Source: Agroathelia rolfsii (lineage: Eukaryota; Basidiomycota; Agaricomycetes; Amylocorticiales; Amylocorticiaceae). Taken from it: a DNA stretch of 64,000 nt. Shown here in pieces: positions 34,492-46,741 of this stretch. Location: NCBI GenBank assembly GCA_018343915.1, contig JABRWF010000006.1:3968001-4032000 (forward strand), written 5' to 3'. How positions within the stretch are numbered: position 1 is the first letter of the stretch; each line of letters opens with the position of its first letter. Under the pieces are notes generated by a model, which searched no databases, had not been told where the DNA came from, and worked only from the letters and a program-made list of their open reading frames with translations. Made by a program: the position numbers and the translations under genes.

Positions 34492-35858
34492 GTCAAATAT
34501 TGCATGTTGATCCTTCATCTGAAAATTATATATGCATTGTATTTTGATCTCAGAGTGTTACTGGGACCTGTGAGAGATGGCGGTTTCTCTCACTGTAATG
34601 ATATAAAGTCCAAAGAAGATGATGAGATCATAGGTTGATGGCCCACAAGACACCGATAAATCAATATGCATCAACTTCTATGCGCTGGGAGTAATGATCC
34701 ACATGATCACAGATAGATTGATGATCATACATAAAAGCAGCATGCTACTCATCTTCTTTTTATGCAGAAAACTGTGCTTCATGTCACCGCGGCATGGTTA
34801 TGCGATTGGTTTGCAGCTTTAGCACATATTAGTTGTCGAAATCCTCATATTTGGCTATTTCAAATACACATGTTCTGCCAAGTTAGGTATCTGCCGCTGA
34901 TTGCGAGAAAAAAAATTGCATAGCACCGTAGAGCATAATGAAGTATCAATACATCAGTGATGGAACGGATTGAAGGACGCATCATTCATCCGGTGCAAAA
35001 GACGCAAATGCATTCAACCAATAACGTTCATCTGTATCCACAGTATTGTAAAAGAGAATAGATGCTAATACAATTTATATATGCATATATTACTGTGGAA
35101 AGCACAGTCAAAAGCACAATTGATGTCAATCAATGCTACTGACAGAAGCAATATGCTAGCTAGATCGACACATTAGCCATTAATTACAAGGGAGGACACT
35201 TCTAGTACATGTCAATATTTGAGTTCCGTTTGCTCCTAGGGAGCAAGAAATGTACCTTTCTCCGTGGCATTTTCTTTTTATTGTTTTTAAATATTTTCTA
35301 CTGAAGTATAAATACATGTAGCTGCTCTCTAAATTTTGAAATATTACAACATGCATTTGTAAGCAATTACAACTCATTTGACTCATAGCAGAGCTTATGG
35401 CAAGGGAGTTTATAAAAATCACGGACACAACTCAACATACCACTATTAATATCCCATTACACATTCCGTATCTTCTTGTATCATTTTTTTCACCTCCTAT
35501 GTGATCATGCATTATATAGTACGGAAAGAAGAGGGAATATATGCATCATGATTCTGTCTCTTTGGTCTGGGAGATAATGATGCTAGTCCAAAGCAGGTGA
35601 TGAGATGATATATCCAATATCAATAGATCAATCCCCGTAGTGTCAAGAGCACACCAGTCTCTTGCCACTAAAACTCAATCAGAGCCTACAAAAACCTCTT
35701 TAAAGTGCGAGGTAGCCTGTAATGGCTGTTTTACTTCTCCCAAGGCCTGGAAGCACAGGTGTACACTCCTTGTGCCCTGTCTTAACTTTCACTCACTCTG
35801 AAGTACGCTAGTCACCAAGCTTTACTCTAAGTCTGCAAGACTTTCAAGCAAGGTCTAC
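34492..35858. other. No gene seen
   Basis: AT-rich upstream region of member 6 and unassigned DNA up to the LTR copy. The minus frame at 35180-35428 has no support. Confidence 0.35.
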
Positions 35859-37445
35859 TGTTGTAACACCCGGGGTCTTGTGTATGTTAATAGGGGTGCA
35901 GGGTATCTTAACTGTGACAAGCTCAGAGCAGAGTCTTTGCTTGCTTGGGTGCACTAAGCACTGTCACAGGTCTATAACTGAAGGGCAAACTATGACTATG
36001 AATACTATGAATATTGTAAAGAATTACTATGAAAAGACTGTAGATAAAGCTTAAGGAAAAAACAGTAGGTTACCTAGCCTAATCCAAGGCTAGGAATGAC
36101 GCTCTTAGGGTTTCCAACCCTAATGTTGATTATAAGGGAGTCTACTATGACTTTGACAACTATAATGCTATAACTATGACTTAGGACAAGGAAAGCAATA
36201 CAGTGGGAACTTAGGGGCTTAGAGGAAGCTTAGGACAGTAAATAACAATGATGGTATTGACGAAAGAGGTCTGTGAGATGGGGAACATCTCTTAGACCTT
36301 AAAGGTTTAAATACATGGCTGTACACTATTGTTCTCTACTTTGGTACGCTCTACTGACTTCTAACCTTTACTAAATAATCCAATATAATCCCTAAGTTCC
36401 TTCTTGATTGTTCCAGTGATTATCAGCATGTGTTGTAGTTCCTGTGTACCTGTGATAGTGCCTGAAGATAGGAAAATGTAAAGTTACGCTCTTTTGTGTG
36501 ACGTGACCGTGACATGTCACAACCAGCGCGGCAGTGATAGTAAGGGAGCGGAAGTAACAATAGGCTTATTTCTGAGCCTTAGCTCAGAACTAAGCTATAG
36601 CTAAGTAGTGAACTATGATCCACTATAATATACTGTGACTTAGAAATAATATACTATGACTTATACTTTACTATGGCATCTATAGCTTGATTTATAGCTT
36701 GATAAAATAAAACTTAAACACCTAAGTAATTCCATAGCTATCCTGAATAAACCTAGGTATATACTTGGTAAACCTGGATATATGCTTGGTAAACTTGAAT
36801 AAATGCTATTGAAGCTATGATATGGCATAACCAGGGTTGTGACAAGCACTATAATTGATTGTGTTATTGCAAGTACAAATGGTCACCCAGAGGGCTGGAC
36901 CTGTCTTATGTACGCACACGGAGGTAGCACGGAGCACACCTCTACTGTAAGCAGCACTGAGCATGCTCACAACCTCCTAGCACAAAGCAGAGAGGATTTT
37001 ATGGGGGAGGGGAGAGAGATAGGGACTCTGAAGACGAAGTTTTATTATGTTAGTGACTACTTAATACAAAGCACTATTTGTGCTTACCTGAAGACAAAGA
37101 GAACGAATCTGGGGTCTTTAGGCAGGGGCACTACAGGGTTATATACTAATTCTACCTGGTCTGTGCACGGGGTACATGGTCTGTACATAGTGGTGCTAAG
37201 TATGATGCGATATTGCACCATAGTGAGTCATTGCTTACATAATGTGTCACATGACTAGTGGTCACATGATGGCCAGTCACATGATGACTGATCACATGAC
37301 TTGCTTAGTCATCAAAGTACTTATGTAATGTCCGCTTATGTAATACACGAATTATATACCAAAAAATAGAGAAAAATCAGAGAAAAATCGGAAAAATAAT
37401 GAAAAATTCTAAGTAAATTTATAATACAACGAGCGACTCGTAACA
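35859..37445. repeat. LTR-family repeat, copy 2, split by a nested LTR
   Basis: It begins TGTTGTAACACCCGGGG and ends CGAGCGACTCGTAACA, i.e. TG...CA ends with near-complementary tips. Without the nested insertion it is about 700 bases and matches copy 1 (2091-2745) almost throughout. Neither an internal coding region nor a partner LTR is adjacent, so it is best read as a solo LTR. The five bases on each side (tctac, cgtag) do not match, so its own target duplication is lost or the ends are misplaced. Confidence 0.72.
35962..36844. mobile_element. Solo LTR nested in the older LTR copy, with 5-base target duplication
   Basis: 883 bases that start TGTCACAGG and end GGTTGTGACA, flanked on both sides by AGCAC (35957-35961 and 36845-36849). 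The empty site is preserved in copy 1 as gcactaagcactatgatt. TG...CA ends, a short terminal inverted repeat TGTCACA/TGTGACA and a 5-base duplication are the classic marks of an LTR retrotransposon insertion later reduced by LTR recombination. Inside are many tatgact-type words and a 12-base palindrome GTGACATGTCAC at 36509-36520. No protein-coding frame. Confidence 0.85.
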
Positions 37446-38985
37446 CGTAGCTAAATTGTTTGGCTATCTCTGAGGCCTGAGCTCAAGTTTTTGAGACCCA
37501 GAGGTTATTGAATAATCTAGAGATCACTTGGCAGGGTAAATATTGGTCTACGTCAGCAGCTGACCGCTAGTGGTGCTACTAGTAGTAGGCACCCGAGTAA
37601 GATTACCCATTGGCAGCTATTGAAAGACTGATACCAAACAAAAGGAATCCGCCGATTCTGGGGTAAACCAGTACAAAAATAGGTACAATGAACAGCGAAG
37701 CTTAGGCCTGAACCCAGGATCTGATCAATTGGATCAGATGATGAGCAAGACAGAGCTAGCGTCCGGTGTTGAGCTCACTGCTGACGCATGCGGCGTTTAT
37801 TATATAGTTGTTGTTTTACTGAGTGCACAGCATCCTTTACATTTACCCACTGCTTAGTGCTTGATATTCATTCCCGGTGAGAAATTGGTACGATGTAAAC
37901 CGACAGAATACGATTGGCTACGCCATACCGGATTTGACGGTAAAATGAGACTCTGCTACCATGAAATACGAGTATATGCGGTTGCTTACGATTTAAATTA
38001 GTAAGCTATTGTTCCGGTGCGCCTCGTTAATTGGTTCAAACGGCATTCATTCTGACGTAATACGATCTACTTCAATATGATTCAATGTATTAATACAATT
38101 TGTTGTAGAGGCAGAAACCTTTAGACTGCTTAACATGTATGTATAGTTAGAACCTAGGAATACTACTGCTATAGTATCAAATATAACAAAATTCTTGAAT
38201 TCATTAGACAAATATTTTATCAAGCCTTATAACCAGAGGCACAATTTGCATGATTTTCAAAGGTATGAAAAAAATCTCAGTACATTTGAGTAGTCAAAAA
38301 GTGTGAAGTAAGAAACTTACATCACAAAAAAAAAAAAAATGGAGTTAGATCAGCTAATGCTTGTTGAGACAGAATACATGCTGACTGTCTCTGCTATATC
38401 TATAACTCGACTATTATAGGGCTTCTAAGAGTTTCCAGCGCCCTAAAAGAGACAATAACATGGAGTTAATTCAATGTAAAAGCAAACTCACGGATTAAGT
38501 TGCTAATGGTACTTATACATTGACTGGATCAAGTTGCAAGTGGCGCTGGTGTATAGGGTTTAGACACTAGCATACTGGTAGAAGCGGCCATAGATGAAGC
38601 CGGTACTGTGAGTGATTGGAAAACATTACTGGAAGGGTAGAAGGAGGAGAGTTATTTTGCTCAAAGACAACAGCCGCAAGAGAGAAGGGAGCAAGGGGAG
38701 CAACTTAAAGGAGAGCACAAAGAGCAACGGTGGTCATATGATCACGCGGCACATGCGTATACCATCCTCAGTACTGGCACCTGTGCCGTTGGCTTGGCTG
38801 TATTTTAAACAGAATCTCGCCGTATTACATCCTTATATGACCTTTTCCAACGGATTTGGTCTCACCGATTTCTCACGCTGGCATGTTCAAATGTTCAATT
38901 CTCCATCCGTCCAGGCTTGAAAACCATTCTACTTTGTTATACTTCTCTCTCTCTCTCTCTCTCTTAACAAATAACCATCTTCACC
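37446..38985. other. No gene seen; CT microsatellite at the end
   Basis: The frame at 38612-38920 is strongly basic at first and unsupported. A (CT)n tract near 38944-38964 lies about 20 bases before the small ORF at 38986, in the manner of fungal pyrimidine-rich promoter tracts. Confidence 0.35.
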
Positions 38986-39156
38986 ATGTACAACCCAGCT
39001 AAAGTGTCAGGAAAAGCGCTGAAGGTGTACGCACTGGCGGACTCTATAGAGGACGTGGTGGCTGCACCCCGCCACCCACATCCATCCTTCGACATATTGT
39101 TATCTTTTACGCCGATTGAAAAAGGAAGCTTGACAACGGTATACAGAGGCCAGTAA
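38986..39156 (+). CDS. Possible small hypothetical protein
   Basis: ATG in the context accATGt after a CT-rich tract, giving 56 residues: MYNPAKVSGKALKVYALADS, then EDVVAAPRHPHPSF, then TPIEKGSLTTVYRGQ. A donor (CA|gtaagc) overlaps the stop, so a second exon is possible; the next acceptor adds only a few codons. I do not recognise it. The promoter-like context and balanced composition are the only support. Confidence 0.3.
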   Translation: MYNPAKVSGKALKVYALADSIEDVVAAPRHPHPSFDILLSFTPIEKGSLTTVYRGQ

Positions 39157-40615
39157 GCGTTTTTGCCATGCAGTCTTTATGTGAAACTCTGAGTAAAATA
39201 TTGTATTGAAGACACGGGCGGGGCAGCTGACGAGTACTCCTGCCAGATGATGTATGTAAACCTCCAAGACCCATAAACTATCTGTTTCTTACTTATTTAT
39301 TTTAATTTCAATTTTATATAGCCCATCATGTACTGTATACAAATTACAATGTAGTTGGGATGATAGATTGTGGCACACAGATACGAATATCTGTTCGTAC
39401 ATATGGGATCCCACTGTTGTTCCGTTTTATAGCAACAGCAGCTATATTGCAGTCCAGTCCCCTCCATCTTTAGACTACCACTAGGCCGTATTTGACAGAG
39501 TTAAAGTTCTTCTGTACAAGTAACCGCCGGTACAAGACGGACCACACAGCAAGTAGAACAGACACAATATGGATATGATGGGGGGGGGGTTTTTTTTTTC
39601 GAGTCCAAGCCGATGTAAAATGAACGCCGCGGGTATTTAGAATGGATGAGGGATCTGACGATGCATAAATGCTCGAGGTACTAGCAATAGACTAAAACCA
39701 GCGCCAATCACGGCAAAAGAGATTGTTCAAATAGACGTACATATACAACCACTTGAAAGAAGTGCGAGAATGTTTTTGAAAAGAAGAGAAACTCCTGGCC
39801 GGCGATGCCAAAAATATTGAAGCCGAGGTCGAAAAGCGGAATGAGCAGGATATGATGTCACGGGGGTGCCCGACGTTAGAGAAGAACGTGTTAAGCAATT
39901 TTATTTAGCGCTTGTTTCACGAAGCCAGGGAAAGACAAGGCTAGGTTTCGAGGGCGAGTAGCTCGGAGAGTCAAATGCCAGATAGGTTTACAGACCGGGA
40001 TATCAGCGACTTGGCGGTATCAGAATTACAAAACTGGAAGGAGAGTATGTGACAAGAGACGACGGTAAAGCAGTGTGATACACAGAGCACAGGAGGAGTA
40101 TGAGCGCATGAGAGGGCTGACGGCGTGTCTCACAGGATGGATGTGGTGCATGTGTTTGTATTGTAGCAAGAGACAAGAGATCCGGATACAAACCGACAAG
40201 AGGCTATTCGGGAGTTGATGGATGGACTCGGGAATCGGGAAGAGCCTCGTGACGGATGGGCCGGGACACTAGGAAGACTCAAGCTTAAGCTCTTGAGACT
40301 TTTGCTTGGACGCGTGTTTGTCCCGATTTGGACAGACGTCGGTCTCACCGGCCATCCACTGCGCTCGTCTCGAGATAAGAATGGATACTGGATTTATTCA
40401 TTTTATTTTCACTCAGGAAATGTATTGTCCACAAGGCAACGCAGATGGAAGGAGGGGGGGGGAGCAGAGAGGCATGTGGCAGGGAGAAGAAGGAGGAGGA
40501 GGGGGGGGGATTAATCGAAGAGAATGACAAGCGGTGTTCTAGCGGAAAAAAGGGATTACCAAGGATATATATTCGCTGTCTGTCTTTTGGGCCATGTTGC
40601 AGCTGCTGCCCAACA
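39157..40615. other. No firm gene; G-rich and charged stretches
   Basis: Near 39750-39900 the plus strand reads with one stop as a charged, helix-like segment (LLAGDAKNIEAEVEKRNEQD), perhaps a gene fragment. From 40445 to 40515 there is a purine-only G-rich tract. The final part is the leader of the gene at 40616. Confidence 0.3.
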
Positions 40616-42376
40616 ATGACAGTCGGCCATGGGCTATCCATCGAGACTGCAACGGCCATTTCGACCGGCTTAGAGGCCATTCTCTATGGTGCATTGTCCT
40701 ATCTACTCTATCCTCACCAACTACAACTAACCATCATCATCCCAGGCTTTTCCTTACTCATGTTCATCGCCACCGTCTGGACGCTCTCAAACCGTCGGCG
40801 TGAACAGCAGACAGGCCCAAGAGTCCTCAATGTCGTCTCTCTCATGATCCTCGTCACCCTCTTGCTTCTCCTCCTCAGCACCATCCACATCGCCATCAAC
40901 CTCTACCGTCTCGTCGTCGGTCTCACCCTCAAGGGTCACAACTCTTCTGCCTTTTTCATCAACGCCGCCCAGCCTTCCTATGTCGCCAAGAACTCCGTCT
41001 ACGTCACCATCACCCTCGTCGCAGACGCCGTTGTCGTATGTATATATATCCACCTCCCTCTTGACTTGCAGTAAATCCATGAACATCCTCTCAGATCTTT
41101 CGCTGTTATGTCCTCTGGGACTCGTTCCTCATCGTTCTCCTCCCCGCTCTCAGCTGGCTTGGCACCGCTAGTGTGTATCACCATTCTTCTCGATCTCCTC
41201 GGAATTCTGTTTTAAAACTCTTCTCGCAGTATGCGGCGTCGGCTCACTCTATTCGACAACCCACATTCCCCTCAGCGTCAACGAGACTGAGGGTGTGTTC
41301 GCCAAAGCCACTGCAGACTGGGTCCACATTCTCTTCTCCCTCGCGCTATTTACCAACCTATCCGCGACGGGTATGTCCATCCGAATTTCGTCCCCAGCCT
41401 TGACTTACACACTCTCTCCGCTCCACTACCCCAGGCCTCCTCGCATTCCGAATCTGGTACCTCGGCCGTGCGATGCACAACCTCGGCGTCGTGCTAGGCT
41501 ACATCTGGCCCACCATCTCCATCGTGCTCGACTCGGGCCTCATCTACTCCGCCACGCTTATCCCTCTCCTCATCGGCTTCGTCATCAACGCAAACTGGCA
41601 GATCATCTTTTTTGACATCGTGAGTGTTGTTCTTGGTTTAATTGACGCATGTCTTGACTTTGTCTATCCCGTGTGCCCACTACAACATCATATAGATCGT
41701 ACCCATCATCTCCATCGCATTCTACCTCATCATCCTCCGCGTCGGTCTGCGCACCCACCGGAGCCAAGGCCGACCGTCGACGACGGGGGACGACTACTCC
41801 CACCCGATCTCCACACCGCGCTTTCTCAGCTTTGCCACGCACGCATTTCCCGGGGATACCACCACCACCACTGAGGAGGGCACCATGATGGGCGGCGGTG
41901 GTAGGTTTGGCGTTGGCGGCACTATGGGCAGCGTCGTGCTCGATCATCATCATCGGTACGGTGCTGCCCCTTATCACCACCACCACCACCACCACCATGG
42001 CTATGGTGGGGTAGAGGAAGACAGTGGTTTGGATAAAGGGATGGCGATGGAGATGGGGTTGTTGAAGTCTAAAAAGTCGTCTAGGAACCTCAGGCGGCCC
42101 CAGATGGAGGTACACGTGACCCAGGCGACGATGACCACGATTGGCTCGGAGACGACGACGGTGGTACCGACGCCGGTCAGGACGAGGAGTGGAAGTGTTG
42201 TCCGGGGTGCTATTGATGGGGATGGAGAAGAAGAGGTGGGCGGGGATAAAAAGGCTGTCGAAGTGGCTCAGGAGGGAGAAGAAGAAGACGAGGACGAAGA
42301 CGAGAGCGGGGAGAACGTGAGGCATGAACCGCTCCGGTTCAAACGGCCGCCGGGGACTGAGGATGTAGGCCTATAG
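40616..42376 (+). CDS. Seven-helix membrane protein of the YVAKNSxYV family with long His/acidic tail
   Basis: Five exons with clean GT-AG introns. Exon 1 (40616-about 41037) begins MTVGHGLSIETATAIS and ends PSYVAKNSVYVTITLVADAV. Exon 2 gives IFRCYVLWDSFLIVLLPALS. Exon 3 gives TEGVFAKATADWVHILFSLA. Exon 4 gives LLAFRIWYLGRA and YIWPTISIVLDSGLIYSATL. Exon 5 (from 41696) gives IVPIISIAFYLIILRVGLR and a hydrophilic tail of about 200 residues. The tail has GGGG, a run of eight His, LLKSKKSSRNLRRPQ, and an acidic run (EGEEEDEDEDE) before the stop at 42374-42376. The paralogue at 24354-25769 shares the helices but not this tail. Third codon positions are much more C-rich than in neighbouring genes. 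Function unknown; receptor-like topology is inference. Confidence 0.87.
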
Positions 42377-45062
42377 AGGGAGATGAGGTGAGGGCGGTAG
42401 CCCTCTTCAACCCTATTACGCCAAGATCTCACAGAAACCGTCTACCCATCCCATCCGCTCCTGCGTAACCCATTCCATTCCCATTTATTTCTCGCCTTTC
42501 ATTTCATTCACCATTCTAACACCTCTTTTTCTTTCTCTCAAAGTACATAGCGCTCCCCCACACCCGACTTGTTCTTGCTTGCATAATCCCCTTTTCTTCC
42601 TCCTCCCCACCTCGCCCTGCATTCACTCGTCGCTCACTCATCGCACATTCCACGCATATTACAATACCCCCAACCCCCCTCACTGGCACCCAGCCCGTTT
42701 GGACTGACTGACCGATGGACAATTCAGCCGTTACACCTCTACACCTGTTTGCGCAACATAACAACAACAACAACAACAAACTTGTACCATAGTACCAATA
42801 GACACATTACTTATACCACCAGAGATACACCAAATCAGATGAAATAAGTAATCAGTAATTGATTAAAAAAAAAAAAATACAAAAGCCCTAACTAGTACTC
42901 TTTTTTGTGTGTGTGATGGAGATATATGATAGAGCCCGAACTCGTGCGTGATGCATGCTTTTCTTCTTTTTTTTTTCTAATTTAAAAAATCGTCGCTTCT
43001 TTTTTTGCGCATGTGCATGCACCGGGTGGGTGGATTCTGCTATCAGATACGGAGTCCGTTGGAATAGGCTACCGGGCCAGACCTGTTCGAAGAGGAAGGT
43101 GATTTTGATGCGATTTGAAAAGAAAGAAAGAAAGAAAGTTAGTTAGTTAAGCGACGACGAGAGAGCTTCCCTCGTATGCAATAAACACAACCTTGCTTTT
43201 TCCGAGTTGAGCAAGTCGCGTGTTCTGACATTCGAGTCACGAAAGGGATCAATGTAAAAACTTATTTGTCCCTCCGTCCGAGAGTCCATTCGTTCATTCA
43301 TCATCATCATCATCAAATGCCCCCATTGGCGGTAACAAGTCGAAAGAGAGACTCCTGAGAATCACTCCATGTCTTTTTAATAAACTAAAAAGCAGATCGG
43401 GGGTTAGCGAGAGAAAAGTACGAAGAAACTATATAGAGGTCTAGTAGCACCGGTTGGCCAGTTCACGGTGCCGGTCTGTGTGCGTACTAGTATATTTAAT
43501 AATATGCGATAGTGAGCAATCGACGACAAGATAGCGTCAGTGAAGCCTTCCGAGTTCGGGCGACGAACAACCGTGGTGACATGTGGCACGGCGCGCTACT
43601 CATGCGACAGCTGCTAGTCTCTTTGAATCCATCTGTACTTGGTAAAACACCACATCGGATCGTATGTGGTGTGTATAACTCGCATGTACTACCGAAATGT
43701 CCGAGGGAAGAAGAGGAGGGGAGGACACAGTTCCGATATCGACGGAGCCGATGGCCATTCGAGTGATTAGACAACCGGGGAAGCAAGAGTCATTGGGCAT
43801 CAAGTCGACGACGATGATAATTAATAGCAGCAAGAGGCGAGATGGTGGGTCCCAGTAAGCGTCAACGACGAACGGCGGCAGGGTCTGCTCATTGAGGGGG
43901 AGACTAAGTTCCATTTGGGTTCTAGTATTAGGCCGACTCAGAGGACCATATAAATGTCCATTACGTTAGGTGCAAGAGCCTGAAGAAACTCAATGAAGCC
44001 AAGTAAAGAAAGCACAGTTCCGAGTCGAAAGTCTCCAGTTTCTCTTCACACTTGTCCGAGTCTCTCGATCATGATTCGGGGGTAGAAGATGCCCAGCCTT
44101 GGCGCCGCCGCTTAGTAAGCGAGCCGTCATTTTAGCGCCGCCTGTAACGGAAGCTGCAGCGGGTGACATTTTATGATCTTCGACTCCCATCATATCAACC
44201 CAGACCATACTACAATCTGGTACTCTTTGAGATGCAACGGAAGATGAACGTCACGCAGAGCTATTAATAATGTGAATAAAGCTAGAACTTGAAGGTTTGA
44301 ACCCCCTCTGACTCCGATTACCTGATCCATTGCCATCATTCCTGTTACCTACTGGAAATATCCGATGCTGATATCTGAATTCCTTAACTGGTATCGTAAC
44401 GATCATATAATCATTTGTTTTATTTTGCTACGAATAATCTATGGAGGATCATACCATACTAGTGGGACTTCTATCAGCGGCTGTGTTGACTACGGCGTGC
44501 TGAAACCGAACTCTCGGTCTCATTACTGAACGGATTTCATTGTGCCATGTTTATGTCATTCCCAACTCAAAAGTGTTGTGGCTGTTCCTTCCTTTTTTAT
44601 GCCAGCCGTAATCTGTACCGCTAACATGCAGTGAACTTGTGATTAATAATTCTGGGCTAACCTTTACATGACATCTTCGACTCTCCAGAAGAAGTTTCGT
44701 GCTATACATGCTTTATTATATATGCAGCAACTTCTTGGGGTTTAGTTCCAGCACTGGGAGCTCTGAAAGACTAATTTTGTGTCAAACAGCTTCTTCTACT
44801 TACACATAGCCAGTATTCTATTAAGAATCATCGATATACATCTGTCGAAGCAATTTTGGGACAATTAGAAGCTCAAGAACCATATCCATTTTGATCATTC
44901 ACAGGAAAAGGACCGGTGCTTTCACTGCACTAAGTGCCGTGAGGCCTGTCGATATTAGACTGATATATGATGGAACACTCAACATCTGAGACCTGAGAAT
45001 CCCACCCTTTGTCAATGCAAAACACACCTAGTAGTATTCCCATCTCTGAAATTGCCAGTACC
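42377..45062. other. Spacer inside the duplicated segment; no conserved gene
   Basis: Many short frames on both strands, but none is preserved in the second copy at 52118-54776, although the DNA aligns. This argues against coding. Contains purine/pyrimidine tracts, a T-rich run near 42965 and a (CAT) tract near 43300. Confidence 0.6.
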
Positions 45063-46741
45063 ATGGACAATCCTCAGCCTCTTGATTTTAATCCTCATAC
45101 CACTTTCGGAGCGCTTGGGAGCGCAATCCAAATACAAATGTTGTTGTTGGGGATCTTGACTGTACAAGCCTATACCTATTTTTCAAGGTTTTCCAAGGAT
45201 CCGTTAGTTGCTAAAGTTGTGGTGTGTATCAAAGTTTTATACAAGAATGTCGGTGCTGAGATTGTTTCACTACTAGGTCGGCCTTTTATAGCAAGTCCAT
45301 TCTGAACATGTAGTAATTTGCGCTGGAATCTCATTGTGGAGGACGACAGCTTTATGCAGGTGGCGGATACAATATGCATTATAGCCATCAACTATACATG
45401 GACGATTGTCCACTACGGGGAAACTTCAGTTCTATCACAACGTGTGCCTTTCACTGCAGGATTGGCCCTTTTTTTCGGTGGCCTAACACCGCCCATTTCA
45501 CAGGTGTGTTGGAAGTTGCTGTTGTGGTCTTTCTGGGCACTATTCTAACAGTACTACTATGTGCACTCAGTCGTTTTTCGGTTGGAGAATACTAATTCTC
45601 TCCCAAAAACGGCGCATGGCAGGCTTCATCTGGCTACTGGCTTTTGTCCGCGTATCAATGGTTGTACTGTGTGCAGTTGTCGTGCTTGAAGCACGGGCAC
45701 AATCAATTTCAATATATCAAATGCTGCACAAGTGGAAATGGCTTATCTCGTTTTTGCTGTCAGCCTAATTTTTTTGTGATGATTCCACCTTACTATTATT
45801 CAAATTTGCTAGGCAGATCCTTTGGATGGGTTGCAGATATCACCACCGCTGCTTGCCTGTGCTATTATCTTAATCGCGAGCGCTCTCATGCTCTTCGGAG
45901 GTGAGAAATACCCTGTTGGACAAACTTGAGCTTACATAATCTTGTTAAACCCAGAACGTCTCTTATTGTGCGCAAAATTATGGAATATACAATCCGTGAG
46001 CTCTTCTAATTGGCATGACGGATAATTGGAAATGTATTAAAATTAGGATTATATTAGAAACTGGCTTGATCTCAGGGTAAATAAATGGTTTAATTGCTAG
46101 ATACAATAAGTAATACAGATCAACAGCATTGTGGAAGTCACCAATACAATCACAGTGATGTCATTCAGCTATTTTTGGTGTCTAATTATGTTAACAAAAT
46201 GATGCAGCTCTTAAAGATGCCTGATAATTGTATTTCTATTTCATATATAATTTCGGAACTTATGGACTAATTCTTTAATTCTCAACCAGTTATTTGGATG
46301 TCAATCTTTACGCTTATTCCCGTTAGTGAGTATCCGTATCTTTATGATTTCTATCATACTGTAAAACCTCAAGCCATTACACGTCTTTCAAACACACTCA
46401 TGGAATTGCAGTTTTCTCTAATTCTCTGTTTGCCTCGTATGCGCTCAATTTCATCGCTCATTAGGCTAGAATCACTCACATATTTCTAGTCTAAATGCTC
46501 GTGTTTACCTTTGCGAGCAACATCAATGCGACCCTAATACATTGAGCTTCTTGTGTCATAACAGTTTTGGAACTTTACCGGTATGTGCCATCTTTGCATG
46601 GGCAACTTTGCAAGCACTCAAAAGGTATAATCATGATAGGCGCGTATAGGTATTAATGAAATGGCATCATTCAGTCCCGAAATAGGAACCATAGGCCCCG
46701 AGAACCGTAATGACATTCCGAATAGTGTATCAAAGTCATAG
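45063..46741 (+). CDS. DUF6534-type seven-helix membrane protein (array member 7)
   Basis: I start at 45063 (MDNPQPLDFNPHTTFGALG), because the paralogue at 54777 keeps only that ATG; an in-frame ATG also lies at 45015. Exon 1 runs to SRFSKDPLVAKVV. The 14-base microexon is 45277-45290 and its downstream intron begins GC (gcaagt). Then come QVADTICIIAINYTWTIVHY, SFFGWRILILSQKRRM, HKWKWLISFLLS, the core FGWVADITTAACLCYYLNRE, KIMEYTI, TGLISG, IVEVTNTIT, LKMPDNFIWMSIFTLIP, SNSLFAS and LNARVYLCEQHQC. The last exon ends RNDIPNSVSKS with stop 46739-46741. The acceptor atcaacag near 46127 is needed to keep the frame. No lesion seen. Confidence 0.8.

Noticed and set aside
36509..36520. GTGACATGTCAC as the junction of two tandem LTR ends
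   Set aside because: The flanking bases do not match the true ends of the 883-base unit well enough, and one LTR with one target duplication explains the site.
40445..41074. 209-codon frame starting with a Gly/Glu-rich segment
   Set aside because: Only the part after 40616 is family-like. The upstream portion is translated purine-rich leader, so the start was placed at 40616.
41603..42325. 240-codon minus-strand frame
   Set aside because: Lies antisense over the last exon of the well-supported gene at 40616-42376; an effect of its C-rich third positions.
42516..44208. Several 60-100 codon frames downstream of the gene at 40616
   Set aside because: None stays open in the duplicated counterpart at 52.2-54.0 kb although the DNA aligns, so they are not under coding constraint.
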